A stretch of 64,000 nucleotides of DNA from Methylobacterium sp. Its GTDB lineage: Bacteria > Pseudomonadota > Alphaproteobacteria > Rhizobiales > Beijerinckiaceae. The notes beneath the pieces were generated by a model, which searched no databases, was not told where the DNA came from, and saw nothing but the letters and a program-made list of their open reading frames with translations. Position 1 is the stretch's first letter; every line of letters starts with the position of its first letter. The stretch spans positions 248,001 through 312,000 of the forward strand of contig JADCCN010000002.1 of assembly GCA_020252645.1 (NCBI GenBank). The letters run 5' to 3'. Made by a program: the position numbers and the translations under genes. Positions 10,009 to 18,246 of this stretch are shown piece after piece.

Positions 10009-11223
10009 ATGTTGAGTGGCAAGCGCGTTCTTCTGATCGTCGGCGGCGGCATCGCGGCCTGCAAGACCCCCGAGCTGGTGCGCCTCATCAGGAAGGCGGG
10101 CGGCCATGTCCGTGTCATCCTCACCAAGGCCGGCGCGGAATTCGTGACGCCGCTGACGCTCGCGAGCCTGACGGGCGAGAAGGTGCACGACGCCCTGTTC
10201 TCGCTGACGGACGAGATCGAGATGGGGCATATCGAGCTTTCCCGCTCGGCCGATCTCGTGGTGGTGGCCCCGGCGACCGCCGACCTCATGGCGAAGGCGG
10301 CCCATGGCCTCGCGAATGATCTCGCCTCCACCGCGCTGCTCGCCACCGACAAAGCGGTGCTGATGGCCCCAGCCATGAATGTGAGGATGTGGCTCAACCC
10401 GGCGACCCGGCGCAATCTCGCGACCTTGAGCGCCGACGGCATCTCTTTCATCGGCCCCGACGAGGGCGAGATGGCCTGCGGGGAATATGGTCCGGGCCGC
10501 ATGGCCGAGCCCGCGGCGATTTTGGCGGCCATCGAAGCGCATTTCGCGCGAGAGGTCGCCCCGAAACCGCTCGCGGGCAAGCACGTGCTGATCACCGCCG
10601 GGCCGACCCATGAGCCGATCGACCCGGTGCGCTATATTGCCAATCGCTCCAGCGGCAAGCAGGGCTATGCGCTGGCCGAAGCCGCGCGGGAGGCCGGCGC
10701 GCGCGTCACCCTCGTCTCCGGCCCGGTGACGCTTCCCGAGCCAGCCGGCATCCGCACCATTCGTGTGGAAACCGCCCGCGAAATGGATGAAGCGGTGGAA
10801 CAGGCGCTTCCGGCCGATCTCGCGATCTTCGCGGCGGCGGTCGCGGATTGGCGGGTGGCAGACGAATTGAGCGAGAAGCGCAAGAAGGATGGCAACGCCA
10901 TTCCGCCGCTTCAGTTGACCGAGAACCCGGATATCCTCGCGCGGATCTCTCGCCACGCTGCCAGGCGCCCGCGCCTTGTCGTGGGCTTCGCGGCGGAAAC
11001 CGAGAAAGTGCTTGAGCACGCGCAGGCCAAGTTCGCCCGAAAAGGCTGCGATCTTCTGGTGGCGAATGATGTCTCCCCTGCTTCCGGCGTGATGGGGGGG
11101 GATCGCAACCGCGTGCATCTCGTCTCGCCGGAGGGCGTCGAGAGCCTGCCGGAAATGGGCAAGGGCGAGGTCGCGACGGCGCTCATCGCGCGTTTCGCGG
11201 AAAAGCTTGCGCGGCGCGGTTGA
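10009..11223 (+). CDS. coaBC: Bifunctional phosphopantothenoylcysteine decarboxylase / phosphopantothenate-cysteine ligase
   Basis: Carries out two steps of coenzyme A biosynthesis, 404 residues. The N-terminal CoaC flavoprotein half has GGGIAACKTPELVR, the catalytic His in EMGHIELSRSAD, the APAMNVRMW motif and the catalytic Cys in GEMACGEYGPGRM. The CoaB half has VLITAGPTHEPIDPVRYI, NRSSGKQGYALAEAA and KKDGNAIPPLQLTENPDIL. The next gene is dut, the same pairing found in many proteobacteria. The spacer to dut is unusual (see the repeat at 11223-11273). Confidence 0.96.
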   Translation: MLSGKRVLLIVGGGIAACKTPELVRLIRKAGGHVRVILTKAGAEFVTPLTLASLTGEKVHDALFSLTDEIEMGHIELSRSADLVVVAPATADLMAKAAHGLANDLASTALLATDKAVLMAPAMNVRMWLNPATRRNLATLSADGISFIGPDEGEMACGEYGPGRMAEPAAILAAIEAHFAREVAPKPLAGKHVLITAGPTHEPIDPVRYIANRSSGKQGYALAEAAREAGARVTLVSGPVTLPEPAGIRTIRVETAREMDEAVEQALPADLAIFAAAVADWRVADELSEKRKKDGNAIPPLQLTENPDILARISRHAARRPRLVVGFAAETEKVLEHAQAKFARKGCDLLVANDVSPASGVMGGDRNRVHLVSPEGVESLPEMGKGEVATALIARFAEKLARRG

Positions 11224-11273
11224 AGGGGAGGCGCCCATGAAGGGGAAACGCGCATGAGGGAGAAGCACCCATG
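11223..11273 (+). repeat. Three tandem 17-nt ribosome-binding/start units with two six-codon mini-ORFs
   Basis: Three imperfect 17-nt units run from coaBC to dut, each a purine-rich stretch followed by ATG: 11223-11239, 11240-11256 and 11257-11273. Units 1 and 2 match at 14 of 17 positions. The first two ATGs open frames of six codons (MKGKRA and MREKHP). Each frame ends in a TGA overlapping the next ATG as ATGA, and the last ATG is the dut start. The layout would let ribosomes relay from coaBC to dut. Confidence 0.7.
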
Positions 11274-11726
11274 AACATGCTCACGCTGGCGATCACCCGG
11301 CTTCCCCATGCGGAAGGCCTGCCCTTTCCGGCCTATCAGAGTGCGGAGGCCGCTGGCTTCGATCTCGCCGCAGCCTTGGCCGAGGATGAGCCGGTTATTC
11401 TTCCGCCCGGCGGGCGTGCGCTCATCCCCACGGGCCTCGTTTTCGAATTGCCGTCCGGCACGGAAGCGCAGGTGCGGCCACGCTCGGGCCTGGCGCTTTC
11501 CGCGGGCATCACCGTGCTCAACAGCCCCGGCACGATCGACAGCGATTATCGCGGCGAGGTGAAGGTGATCCTCGTCAATCTCGGGCAGGAGGCCTTCACG
11601 GTGAAGCGCGGCATGCGCATCGCCCAATGTGTGGTCGCACCGGTGACGCAGTTGCGGATCGTGCCGGCGCTGGAAATCCGCGAGACCGGGCGCGGCGGCG
11701 GCGGATTCGGTTCCACCGGGGTCTGA
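11271..11726 (+). CDS. dut: dUTP pyrophosphatase
   Basis: Homotrimeric dUTPase that hydrolyses dUTP to dUMP and PPi, keeping uracil out of DNA, 151 residues. All five family motifs are present: AGFDLAA, PRSGLAL, the uracil-binding [23 protein letters not shown], and the glycine-rich C-terminal arm [10 protein letters not shown]. The start at 11271 overlaps the stop of a preceding mini-ORF. An internal ATG two codons later is an alternative. Confidence 0.96.
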   Translation: MNMLTLAITRLPHAEGLPFPAYQSAEAAGFDLAAALAEDEPVILPPGGRALIPTGLVFELPSGTEAQVRPRSGLALSAGITVLNSPGTIDSDYRGEVKVILVNLGQEAFTVKRGMRIAQCVVAPVTQLRIVPALEIRETGRGGGGFGSTGV

Positions 11727-11748
11727 TTTCCGTTTCGACCGTGTTCTT

Positions 11749-11763
11749 GAGGGAAATTCCCTC
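11749..11763. promoter_or_regulatory. Perfect 15-bp palindrome between dut and cysK
   Basis: GAGGGAA-A-TTCCCTC, about 86 bp upstream of the cysK start and 22 bp after the dut stop. It could be an operator for cysK or a short hairpin ending dut. There is no T-run after it, so an operator is slightly preferred. I do not recognise the regulator. Confidence 0.35.
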
Positions 11764-11849
11764 CATCTGCGCGCAAAATAGCAAAACCGCTCGCGTTGCG
11801 AGGTTTCTCTTCCATGCCTAGTTTTGGCGCAGAAAGAGGAGAATTTTCC

Positions 11850-12809
11850 ATGGCGACGAGCAAGCCTGGCCGCGGCCGCATCTACCAGGGCATCACCGAG
11901 ACGATCGGCGATACGCCGCTGGTGGAACTTTCCCGGCTCGCGAAGAACCAGGGCGTGGAGGCGCGCCTTGTCGCGAAGCTTGAATTCTTCAACCCCATCG
12001 CATCGGTGAAGGATCGCATCGGCGTCTCGATGATCGAGGCCTTGGAGGCCGAGGGCCGCATCGCCCCGGGCCAGTCCGTTCTCATCGAGCCGACCTCCGG
12101 CAATACCGGGATCGCGCTCGCCTTCGTTGCAGCCTCGAAGGGCTATCGCCTGATCCTCACCATGCCGGAGACCATGTCAGTCGAGCGGCGCAAGATGCTG
12201 GCCTATCTCGGCGCGGAACTGGTGCTCACCGAGGGCGCCAAGGGCATGAAGGGTGCCATCGCCAGGGCCGAGGAGCTTGTGGCGGAAATCCCCGGTGCAA
12301 TCATCCCGCAGCAGTTCAGGAATCCGGCGAACCCGGCGATCCATCGCCGCACGACCGCCGAGGAGATCTGGAACGATACCAATGGCGAGATCGATCTCTT
12401 CGTCGCGGGCGTGGGCACGGGCGGCACGATCACCGGTGTCGGGCAGGTGCTGAAACCCCGCAAGCCGGGGCTCAAAGTGGTGGCTGTGGAGCCGGTCGAG
12501 AGCCCGGTCCTCTCCGGGGGGCCGCCCGGCCCGCACAAGATACAGGGCATTGGCGCGGGTTTCGTGCCGGATATCCTCGATACCGGCATCATCGACGAGA
12601 TCATCAAGGTGGATAGCGCAACCGCGATCTCCACCGCGCGTCTTCTGGCGCGGATCGAGGGCGTGCCGGGCGGCATCTCCTCCGGCGCGGCGACGGCGGC
12701 GGCGATCGAACTCGGCAAGCGGCCGGAAAATGCGGGCAAGACCATCGTGTTCATCATCCCATCTTTCGCCGAGCGCTATATTTCGAGCTTGCTCTTCGAG
12801 GGGCTGTGA
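11850..12809 (+). CDS. cysK: Cysteine synthase A (O-acetylserine sulfhydrylase)
   Basis: PLP enzyme making cysteine from O-acetylserine and sulfide, 319 residues. The PLP lysine lies in [11 protein letters not shown], the substrate loop is [15 protein letters not shown], and the PLP-phosphate-binding loop is [15 protein letters not shown]. The ATG at 11850 is preceded by AGAGGAG with a spacing of 8 nt. An upstream in-frame start at 11796 lacks this and adds a sequence foreign to the family. A stable hairpin follows the gene. Confidence 0.95.
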   Translation: MATSKPGRGRIYQGITETIGDTPLVELSRLAKNQGVEARLVAKLEFFNPIASVKDRIGVSMIEALEAEGRIAPGQSVLIEPTSGNTGIALAFVAASKGYRLILTMPETMSVERRKMLAYLGAELVLTEGAKGMKGAIARAEELVAEIPGAIIPQQFRNPANPAIHRRTTAEEIWNDTNGEIDLFVAGVGTGGTITGVGQVLKPRKPGLKVVAVEPVESPVLSGGPPGPHKIQGIGAGFVPDILDTGIIDEIIKVDSATAISTARLLARIEGVPGGISSGAATAAAIELGKRPENAGKTIVFIIPSFAERYISSLLFEGL

Positions 12810-12831
12810 GGCCGCGCGGCGGAAATTTTCA

Positions 12832-12864
12832 CGCGCCGCCTCGCCCTGCGTTGCAGGCGGCGCG
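12832..12864 (+). terminator. Hairpin downstream of cysK
   Basis: Nine-base arms CGCGCCGCC and GGCGGCGCG with a 15-nt loop, 23 bp after the cysK stop. No clear T-run follows, so termination is likely but not certain. It also insulates the tRNA gene downstream. Confidence 0.4.
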
Positions 12865-12890
12865 TTGATCCGCTAAACGGAAATTGCGCT

Positions 12891-12967
12891 GCACCCGTAG
12901 CTCAGCTGGATAGAGTGTTGGATTCCGAATCCAAAGGTCACAGGTTCGAATCCTGTCGGGTGCGCCA
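12891..12967 (+). tRNA. tRNA-Arg (anticodon CCG)
   Basis: A 77-nt cloverleaf: acceptor arms GCACCCG / CGGGTGC, D-arm TAGCTCAGCTGGATAGAG, anticodon stem TTGGA / TCCAA around loop TTCCGAA (anticodon CCG), T-arm with GGTTCGAATCC, discriminator G and an encoded CCA. Recombinase debris directly beyond its 3' end suggests it has been an integration site. Confidence 0.95.
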
Positions 12968-13147
12968 TTTCCGGTCAAAACCGGGAAGAATTGCACGGCC
13001 AGAAGCGTGGCTTCTTGCGGCGATGTCGAGTTGTTGCCGCCGGCCGTGGATCTGGACCTTCTTGCCCTCGACGATGACCGCAACGATCAGCGTTGCAATG
13101 TGGTTGCGGCGAAGGTTCGTATCGGCGTTTTCAAGCTTCTCCGACAC
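12968..13147 (-). pseudogene. C-terminal remnant of a site-specific recombinase next to tRNA-Arg
   Basis: On the minus strand the frame reads RRNHIATLIVAVIVEGKKVQ, then IHGRRQQLDIAARS, and ends [16 protein letters not shown], where the last residues are read from the tRNA 3' end. The pattern (short helices, a beta-hairpin with IHGRR, then a F.R.WR tail running into a tRNA) resembles the C-terminus of large serine recombinases of alphaproteobacterial elements. No N-terminal catalytic domain remains: a palindromic repeat lies upstream. Family assignment is by recall only. Confidence 0.4.
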
Positions 13148-13168
13148 GAGACAACCGCGCCGGAACCA

Positions 13169-13210
13169 TAGAGCGGTTGCCGATCTGACTCGATCAGATC
13201 GGCCGCTCTA
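13169..13210. repeat. Palindromic repeat family B, copy 1
   Basis: Nested inverted repeats: outer arms TAGAGCGG / CCGCTCTA and inner arms CCGATCTGA / TCAGATCGG. Related GATC-rich palindromes lie at 18178-18240 and 50182-50243. This copy directly precedes family A sequence. Confidence 0.75.
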
Positions 13211-13228
13211 AGCTCTTGATTTACCGCA

Positions 13229-13378
13229 TTTTGTTACGCAAAACCGATACCCACTTTTGCGAGAGCATGCTCTAGAGCACGATGTGTTCAGACGGAAGCA
13301 CATCATGCTCTTATCTTGTTGTTGTCGCATGCTTTTTTGTGAAAAACCGGATTCCACTTTTGCGAGAGCATGCTCTAG
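13229..13378. repeat. Palindromic repeat family A, copy 2 (one full unit after a partial one)
   Basis: A partial unit (13229-13270, containing GTTACGCAAAACCG and ending AGCATGCTCTAG) abuts a full inverted unit (about 13271-13378) with the same two hairpins and AT-rich linker as the copy at 9884. The array sits between the recombinase remnant and an IS3 fragment, in a stretch without intact genes. Confidence 0.85.
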
Positions 13379-13385
13379 CCCGGCT

Positions 13386-13526
13386 TTCAAAGCGAAAGTG
13401 GGACTTGCAGCGATCAGGCGCGAGAAGACGCTGGCCGAACTGGCCGAGCAATATGACGTGCATGCCAACCAGATCACATCCTGGCGCAAGCAGCTTCTTG
13501 AAGGGGCTGCCGGGGTCTTCGGCGAG
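13386..13526 (+). pseudogene. IS3-family transposase OrfA fragment
   Basis: About 47 residues of an OrfA helix-turn-helix segment: FKAKVGLAAIRREKTLAELA, then EQYDVHANQITSWRKQLL and EGAAGVFG. This is the recognition core of IS3-group OrfA, without its own start or the downstream leucine zipper and OrfB. One end abuts palindromic repeat A and the other runs into a truncated AbrB-type gene on the opposite strand. It is a relic insertion. Confidence 0.75.
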
Positions 13527-13667
13527 TTCCGGCACGGGCATCGCCATCACGCCCTTTTCCTTGGGGATGAACACGAATTCCTGCCCGGCCTTCCAGGCCT
13601 GCTGGTCGCGCACTTCCATGGGAATGCTGATCTGGAACTTCGCCGCGAGCTTCGCGCGCGCACTCAT
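13524..13667 (-). pseudogene. AbrB/SpoVT-type antitoxin, 3' end destroyed by the IS3 fragment
   Basis: The frame starts MSARAKLAAKFQISIPMEVR, then DQQAWKAGQEFVFIPKEKG and MAMPVPEL, the swapped-hairpin AbrB/MazE DNA-binding fold of short VapB-like antitoxins. After about 48 residues it runs into IS3 sequence and loses its natural C-terminus. No PIN-domain toxin partner is left. It is probably a broken toxin-antitoxin locus. Confidence 0.6.
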
Positions 13668-13787
13668 TCCGGTGTTTTCCCCATCGATCCTCGTCGAGGA
13701 TGGATGGCACCGGGTGAGCCGCCTTCAAGGCCCCGCGTGAAAGCCGGCTTTGTCCAGAGGCTTCCAGCTCCTCACGCCGCCATGCCT

Positions 13788-14639
13788 TCAATAGGCCATC
13801 AGGAGCGGTCTGCAGGCCGATTGCGTGAGATCGACGGTGACGCCGCCGAACAGGAATTCCCGCAGGCGGGAATGACCGAAGCCGCCCATCACGATGAGAT
13901 CCGCCCCGGTATTCGCGGCATGCTGATCGAGCACGCGGCCGACCGGCTGCCCGCCCGCCTGCGCCTCGACCAGCCGTGCCTCGATGCCCTTGCGCGCAAG
14001 ATGATGCGCCAGTTCGGCACCCGGCAGGATCTTGTCCAGCGGCTTCTCGCCGAGGACAATCACGATATCGGCATGCGTGATGCCCGGAAACAGGTCGATC
14101 GCATCCGAGACCGCGCGGGCTGCATGCTGGGACCCGTCCCAAGCGATCATGATCCGCTCGAAACTCGTCGCCGGCTTGCATTTGGGCGATGCCACGAGCA
14201 CGGGATGGCCCGAGCGGAACAACGCTTCCTCCAGAACAAGCCCCTTGAGATCGAGCGTCGCGTTCGGCTGATCCACCACGATCAGATCGCTGGCGCGCGC
14301 GCTGCGAACCGCCCGGGCGGCGGCTTCATCCACCAGCGCCTGATCCACCAGGACATGCCCGGCCAGACCCTGAGCCTTGATCTTCTGGTTGGCTTCGGCG
14401 GCGACAGTCTCCGCAACGGACAAGGTGCGCTTGTTGATGTCGGTGATCATCGGCGCGACATAGGAAGACCCCATCAGCGAGAAGGGGACATGAGCCTTCG
14501 GCGCGATGACCGTCACGCCCAGATAGGCTCCGGCCACTTCCGCAAGCCCGGCGGCCAACGGCAAGGCCGCCGATTGGGCCTCCTCCGAAACCTGGAGAAT
14601 ACAACTGATGGAAGACAGAGAGCGCTTTTGCGCAGTCAT
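13788..14639 (-). CDS. Universal stress protein, tandem UspA domains
   Basis: Cytoplasmic stress protein of 283 residues with two UspA-like halves. The second half carries IMIAWDGSQHAARAVSDAI and the nucleotide-loop motif ADLIVMGGFGHSRLREFLFGG (given here as one continuous stretch near the C-terminus); the first half is degenerate. AGGAGG lies 7 nt before the ATG at 14639, while a tandem ATG at 14642 is only 4 nt from it. An FNR/FixK-like box about 60 nt upstream suggests induction at low oxygen. It stands alone. Confidence 0.88.
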   Translation of the reverse strand: MTAQKRSLSSISCILQVSEEAQSAALPLAAGLAEVAGAYLGVTVIAPKAHVPFSLMGSSYVAPMITDINKRTLSVAETVAAEANQKIKAQGLAGHVLVDQALVDEAAARAVRSARASDLIVVDQPNATLDLKGLVLEEALFRSGHPVLVASPKCKPATSFERIMIAWDGSQHAARAVSDAIDLFPGITHADIVIVLGEKPLDKILPGAELAHHLARKGIEARLVEAQAGGQPVGRVLDQHAANTGADLIVMGGFGHSRLREFLFGGVTVDLTQSACRPLLMAY

Positions 14640-14694
14640 CATTCAACCTCCTGCTTTGACCGCGCAAAAGTGCAAGATTGCCGGGAATCCGGCC

Positions 14695-14708
14695 ATGATC
14701 CAAGTCAA
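14695..14708 (-). promoter_or_regulatory. FNR/FixK-like box upstream of the universal stress protein
   Basis: Minus strand TTGAC-TTGG-ATCAT, close to the FNR/Anr/FixK consensus TTGAT-N4-ATCAA (8 of 10 arm positions). Its centre is about 60 nt before the start codon. A class II site centred at -41.5 would put the transcript start near 14660, leaving a leader of about 20 nt that contains AGGAGG. Confidence 0.55.
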
Positions 14709-15230
14709 AGGCGGCATCATCCGAAGACAAGGCACATGGCCGGGCGCTGTCCGACAAACCCAGAAAATCTCGGAATGTCCCCTGCCCCGACGTGGATCAG
14801 GCCGCGCAAAATTGGCGCCACTCGGTGAACGCGGCGCGTTAACCCTCGGCACTCCGCGTGGCTTGTTGGGAAGGTGAGGTTTGACAGTCTCCCGCTCGAA
14901 ATCTGTCAGATCGTAGCGGCCTATCGCGAAGCTCCAGAAAAGGAGATTGAATCACGATCGCAGCCCTGAGGGAATCCCACGTGGCCGTTTATGGGCTCAC
15001 GGCTTGGCAGATGGCTTGGCCCGGATCGGTATGAACAGGCAAATCTGACGCGATATCATATCCTTACGCACCAATCGCCAGCCCATGAGGAGCCCCGTCG
15101 CGAACAAGACGGGCTCAAGTTGTTGATCAGCGCCGCCCAAGTCCGTAATCTTGCTGGCAAGAGGAACGATTGCTGCAAATTTGAGCATATCGTCGAGAAC
15201 AGCGAATCTGCGGTTTCAGGAGAAATGAAT
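14709..15230. other. Intergenic region upstream of the porin-SDR pair
   Basis: About 520 bp without a convincing gene: the open frame read through here into the porin has no family match before its signal peptide. It holds an inverted repeat TGACAG-N15-CTGTCA at 14882-14908, overlapping a TTGACA that could be a -35 element. This could be an operator for the downstream pair. Confidence 0.4.
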
Positions 15231-16985
15231 ATGCAGGCACGCGCAAGGATCGGCAGTTCTCATTCGCCGGTTCGGTGGCTCTTGCTGACATTGATCTGCT
15301 TTTTCATCGTCAACGCCCGGACATCAAATCCGGCCCATGCGCAGTCGCCGGCCGGCTTCGACGATATCGGTCGATTGGAAAGCGTGGTTGTCAAACTCGA
15401 AAACCCATCGCCGGACGAAGCATTGAACCGCCGTTTGATCGATCGCATCCGCGTGGGGCTGGGAATTTTCCCAGGGGATATGTTTTCCCGCACGACCGCG
15501 GAGTTCAATCTTGCGCGCGCGCGAAGGGGCGCACCCATCACCAGAACCAATATCGTCGCAATGCCGGGGCCGACCGGTGGAATTTCGGTCACAATTCTCG
15601 CGACCATCGGCCCCTCCGAAGTCGAAGGGCGCGGGGCGCTCATCAGTGGAAAGGCGAGCGACCTTCCGGTTTTCTATGACAGGAACGGGACTTTCTTACG
15701 GATGCGCCTTGAGGGCATCAGCATGTACTACGGCAATAACCATGCCTGGTATGGCAATCCCGGGCCGCTGCTCGCGGGCAATCCTTTGGTGCGTGGAAAA
15801 AGCGCCGGTCGCGGATATAGCCATTGGGCGGAAGGGTTCGTGCATGCCGGGCTCTACGGCATCACGCCACTCGGTGACAATATCAGCGTTTATGGCGGCT
15901 TAAGCGGCATTTACAGCGGTTCGGTCGGGCAGGAACTGTTCACGGACAAGACACGCAGCTATTTCGGCGTTGAAGATGCGTTTATCGGTATTGTCGGCGG
16001 AACAACGTCGTCGGACGGCAATCGCTTTGTCTTCAACGCGTCAGCGGGGAGGCAGCGCTTTGGAGTTGGTGATGGGTTCCTGATCGCGAACACGGCGTCG
16101 AATGGCGGCAATCGCGGTGCATTGCAATCCAATCCTCGGTGGGCAGCGGACGGGCTCGCGCTCCTTCAGGCCCGATATAACAACACCAAGATGGAGGCTT
16201 TCTACATCGACCCGGATGAGTTGCCGGAGGTCGATTCAAGAACCAAGTTGATCGGTGTCAATCTGGAAACCCGCCTGCCGGGCGGGTTCGATATCGGGGC
16301 AATGTATCTCTATGTGCCGCAATCGAAATTCAATTATTACACAGCCTCGGATGTTTTCAGCCGGCAAGGGCTGCAGGTCTACAATGCCCGAATGCGTTGG
16401 CAGCCAAACCCGGCTGGTGCGGGTCTTTTTCTCGCGGGCGAAGCAGGCTTGCAGCGCAACGATCGCTTCGACATGCGCGCTTATGCCTGGACCGCCGAGC
16501 TGGGCTACAGCTTCGCCGCCACCCTGCCGTGGTCGCCGACGATTTCGTATCGATACGCTTCGTTCTCAGGGGACGACCCATCGACCAAAAGGTTCGAGCG
16601 TTGGGACCCTCTGTTGTCGGGCGATAACGGCGAGCGTTGGGTTCAGGGTATCAATCACTTCAAGATTTTCCAGAACAGCAATCTTTCGACGCATCGCATC
16701 CAGATGCGGCTTCGCCCGTTTCAATCGATCGAACTTGTGCCGCAGTTTTGGCTTTTCACGGCAGATCGGACAACAAATCTGGGAGGAAACCCGGCTTTCT
16801 CGTTTGTTCAGGGACGGTATCTCGGTGCAGAAACCAACCTCACTGTGAAATGGTTCATATCGCCCAAACTGATGCTGCAGGGGCATGTGGCAGCAACTTT
16901 CCCGAGCACAACCGTCAGGAAGACCATCGGAGCTTCCCCCGATCCCTGGATCAGCACGATGGTTTTCCTGAGAGCCAGCTTTTGA
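15231..16985 (+). CDS. Outer-membrane beta-barrel porin, alginate-export (AlgE-like) family
   Basis: Predicted outer-membrane channel of 584 residues. A signal peptide (hydrophobic WLLLTLICFFIVNA, cleavage after PAHA) is followed by a periplasmic segment and many alternating aromatic strands, such as SMYYGNNHAWYGNPG, FVHAGLYGITPLGDN and FDIGAMYLYVPQSKFNYY, ending in the typical terminal strand MVFLRASF with a final Phe. The ATG at 15231 has AGGAG 8 nt upstream. The ATG at 15225 is too close to it. Substrate unknown; it probably forms an operon with the following dehydrogenase. Confidence 0.75.
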   Translation: MQARARIGSSHSPVRWLLLTLICFFIVNARTSNPAHAQSPAGFDDIGRLESVVVKLENPSPDEALNRRLIDRIRVGLGIFPGDMFSRTTAEFNLARARRGAPITRTNIVAMPGPTGGISVTILATIGPSEVEGRGALISGKASDLPVFYDRNGTFLRMRLEGISMYYGNNHAWYGNPGPLLAGNPLVRGKSAGRGYSHWAEGFVHAGLYGITPLGDNISVYGGLSGIYSGSVGQELFTDKTRSYFGVEDAFIGIVGGTTSSDGNRFVFNASAGRQRFGVGDGFLIANTASNGGNRGALQSNPRWAADGLALLQARYNNTKMEAFYIDPDELPEVDSRTKLIGVNLETRLPGGFDIGAMYLYVPQSKFNYYTASDVFSRQGLQVYNARMRWQPNPAGAGLFLAGEAGLQRNDRFDMRAYAWTAELGYSFAATLPWSPTISYRYASFSGDDPSTKRFERWDPLLSGDNGERWVQGINHFKIFQNSNLSTHRIQMRLRPFQSIELVPQFWLFTADRTTNLGGNPAFSFVQGRYLGAETNLTVKWFISPKLMLQGHVAATFPSTTVRKTIGASPDPWISTMVFLRASF

Positions 16986-17016
16986 GCGGCCAACCCAAAC
17001 AAGGAGTTTATGAGCG

Positions 17017-18024
17017 ATGGAACGCAGAGATATGATCAAGGGCATGGCGCTGGCGGCCGGGTCGGCCGCAACGCTTGCCGGAGGGCAGGTCGCCACCAGT
17101 TCAACGGCGGCCGCCCAGGCAAGGGGCGTCGGCGTCAAGGATATACCGCCCACGGATCCTGACTATTTCATCGCCGATCGGTTCAAGGGCAAGACCCTGA
17201 TCATCACAGGCTGCGCGCGCGGCATGGGCGCTGCGGCTGCGGCACGCGCCGCCAAGGAAGGCGCCAGTATTGTCGGCGTTGACTGGATTCAGGATCTGGG
17301 CGCCGCCACGATCGAGCGGATCAAGAGCTCTGGCGGCAAGGCGGTCTTTGTTCCTGGTGATGTTTCCGATGCGAGCGTCTGCGAGCGGATGGTCAAGACT
17401 GCGGTTGATACCTTCGGGCGTCTTGATCTGGCACTCAACAATGCCGGCGTCATGGATGGCGTATTCTCGGGGGATACCCCTGACTATGCCAAACAGCGTG
17501 AGCTGATTTTCGCACCTGTTCATGAAGCAAGCGACGCGTACTGGGATAACGTGCTTCGCGTCAATGCGACGGGCGTGTTCCGATCCATGCGCGCCGAACT
17601 CAAGCAGATGGTAGCCCAAGGCGCGGGCGGCGCCATCGTAAATGTCGGTTCCATTGCGGGCATGACCGGGCTTGCCGGAAACCCCGCCTATGTCGCGAGC
17701 AAGCATGCCGTCAATGGACTGACCAAGAATGCCGCCGTTGATTATGCGCCCTATGGCATTCGCATCAACTCGGTCAATATGGCTGCAACCGATACGCCGA
17801 TGGTTGCGCGCGCCGGCGTTCTTGTCATGGAAGCCGCAAAGGCGTCTGCCGGCCCCGGAATGGGGCGTGTCAAGATCGACAGCTTGCTCTCATATGCCGA
17901 TTCGAAAAAGCGTCCTGCGACGGTCGCCGAGCAGGTCTCAATGATGCTCTTCCTGCTATCCGGAGAGGCCTCCAACTTCACGGGAGGCATCTATGCCACG
18001 GATGGCGGGTGGACAGCATATTGA
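17017..18024 (+). CDS. Short-chain dehydrogenase/reductase with a twin-arginine leader
   Basis: NAD(P)-dependent oxidoreductase of the classical SDR fold, 335 residues. The cofactor motif is TGCARGMG, the NNAG motif follows in [13 protein letters not shown], and the catalytic Ser-Tyr-Lys is present ([10 protein letters not shown] then AYVASKHAV). The C-terminus is ATDGGWTAY. Unusually, about 37 residues precede the SDR fold: [20 protein letters not shown] then an Ala-rich stretch and AAAQA, a Tat-type signal. It follows the porin after 31 bp, with a purine-rich ribosome-binding site. Confidence 0.85.
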   Translation: MERRDMIKGMALAAGSAATLAGGQVATSSTAAAQARGVGVKDIPPTDPDYFIADRFKGKTLIITGCARGMGAAAAARAAKEGASIVGVDWIQDLGAATIERIKSSGGKAVFVPGDVSDASVCERMVKTAVDTFGRLDLALNNAGVMDGVFSGDTPDYAKQRELIFAPVHEASDAYWDNVLRVNATGVFRSMRAELKQMVAQGAGGAIVNVGSIAGMTGLAGNPAYVASKHAVNGLTKNAAVDYAPYGIRINSVNMAATDTPMVARAGVLVMEAAKASAGPGMGRVKIDSLLSYADSKKRPATVAEQVSMMLFLLSGEASNFTGGIYATDGGWTAY

Positions 18025-18177
18025 TCGGGAGAACTGCCCTGGCTCAACCCCGATCACGCCCGCAAGGCATTTACGGAAAATGCGGTGGCCTGCACCGGCT
18101 TCGGCCGCCGCAGCCCCAGAGCATTTTCAAGCGGAGCATGTCCTTGCGAAGGCGGGGATGGGAACCGGTTCGCGCCA

Positions 18178-18240
18178 GGAAAATGCGATCAAGATAAAGA
18201 GAGAAGCATATTCCGATCTGATCGAATGAGATCGGATGCT
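18178..18240. repeat. Palindromic repeat family B, copy 2
   Basis: Starts GAAAATGCGATCAAGATAAA, then the inverted repeat AGCAT...CCGATCT / AGATCGG-ATGCT (18205-18240). The leading AAAATGCGATC block is shared with the copy at 50182. It lies between the convergent SDR and amidase genes. Confidence 0.7.
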
Positions 18241-18246
18241 CCAGGG

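Noticed and set aside
13257-14828. A 523-codon plus-strand open frame across the debris and the universal stress gene
   Set aside because: It is a chance frame joining repeat A, an IS3 fragment and the antisense of two genes on the minus strand. Only the 47-residue OrfA part has meaning.
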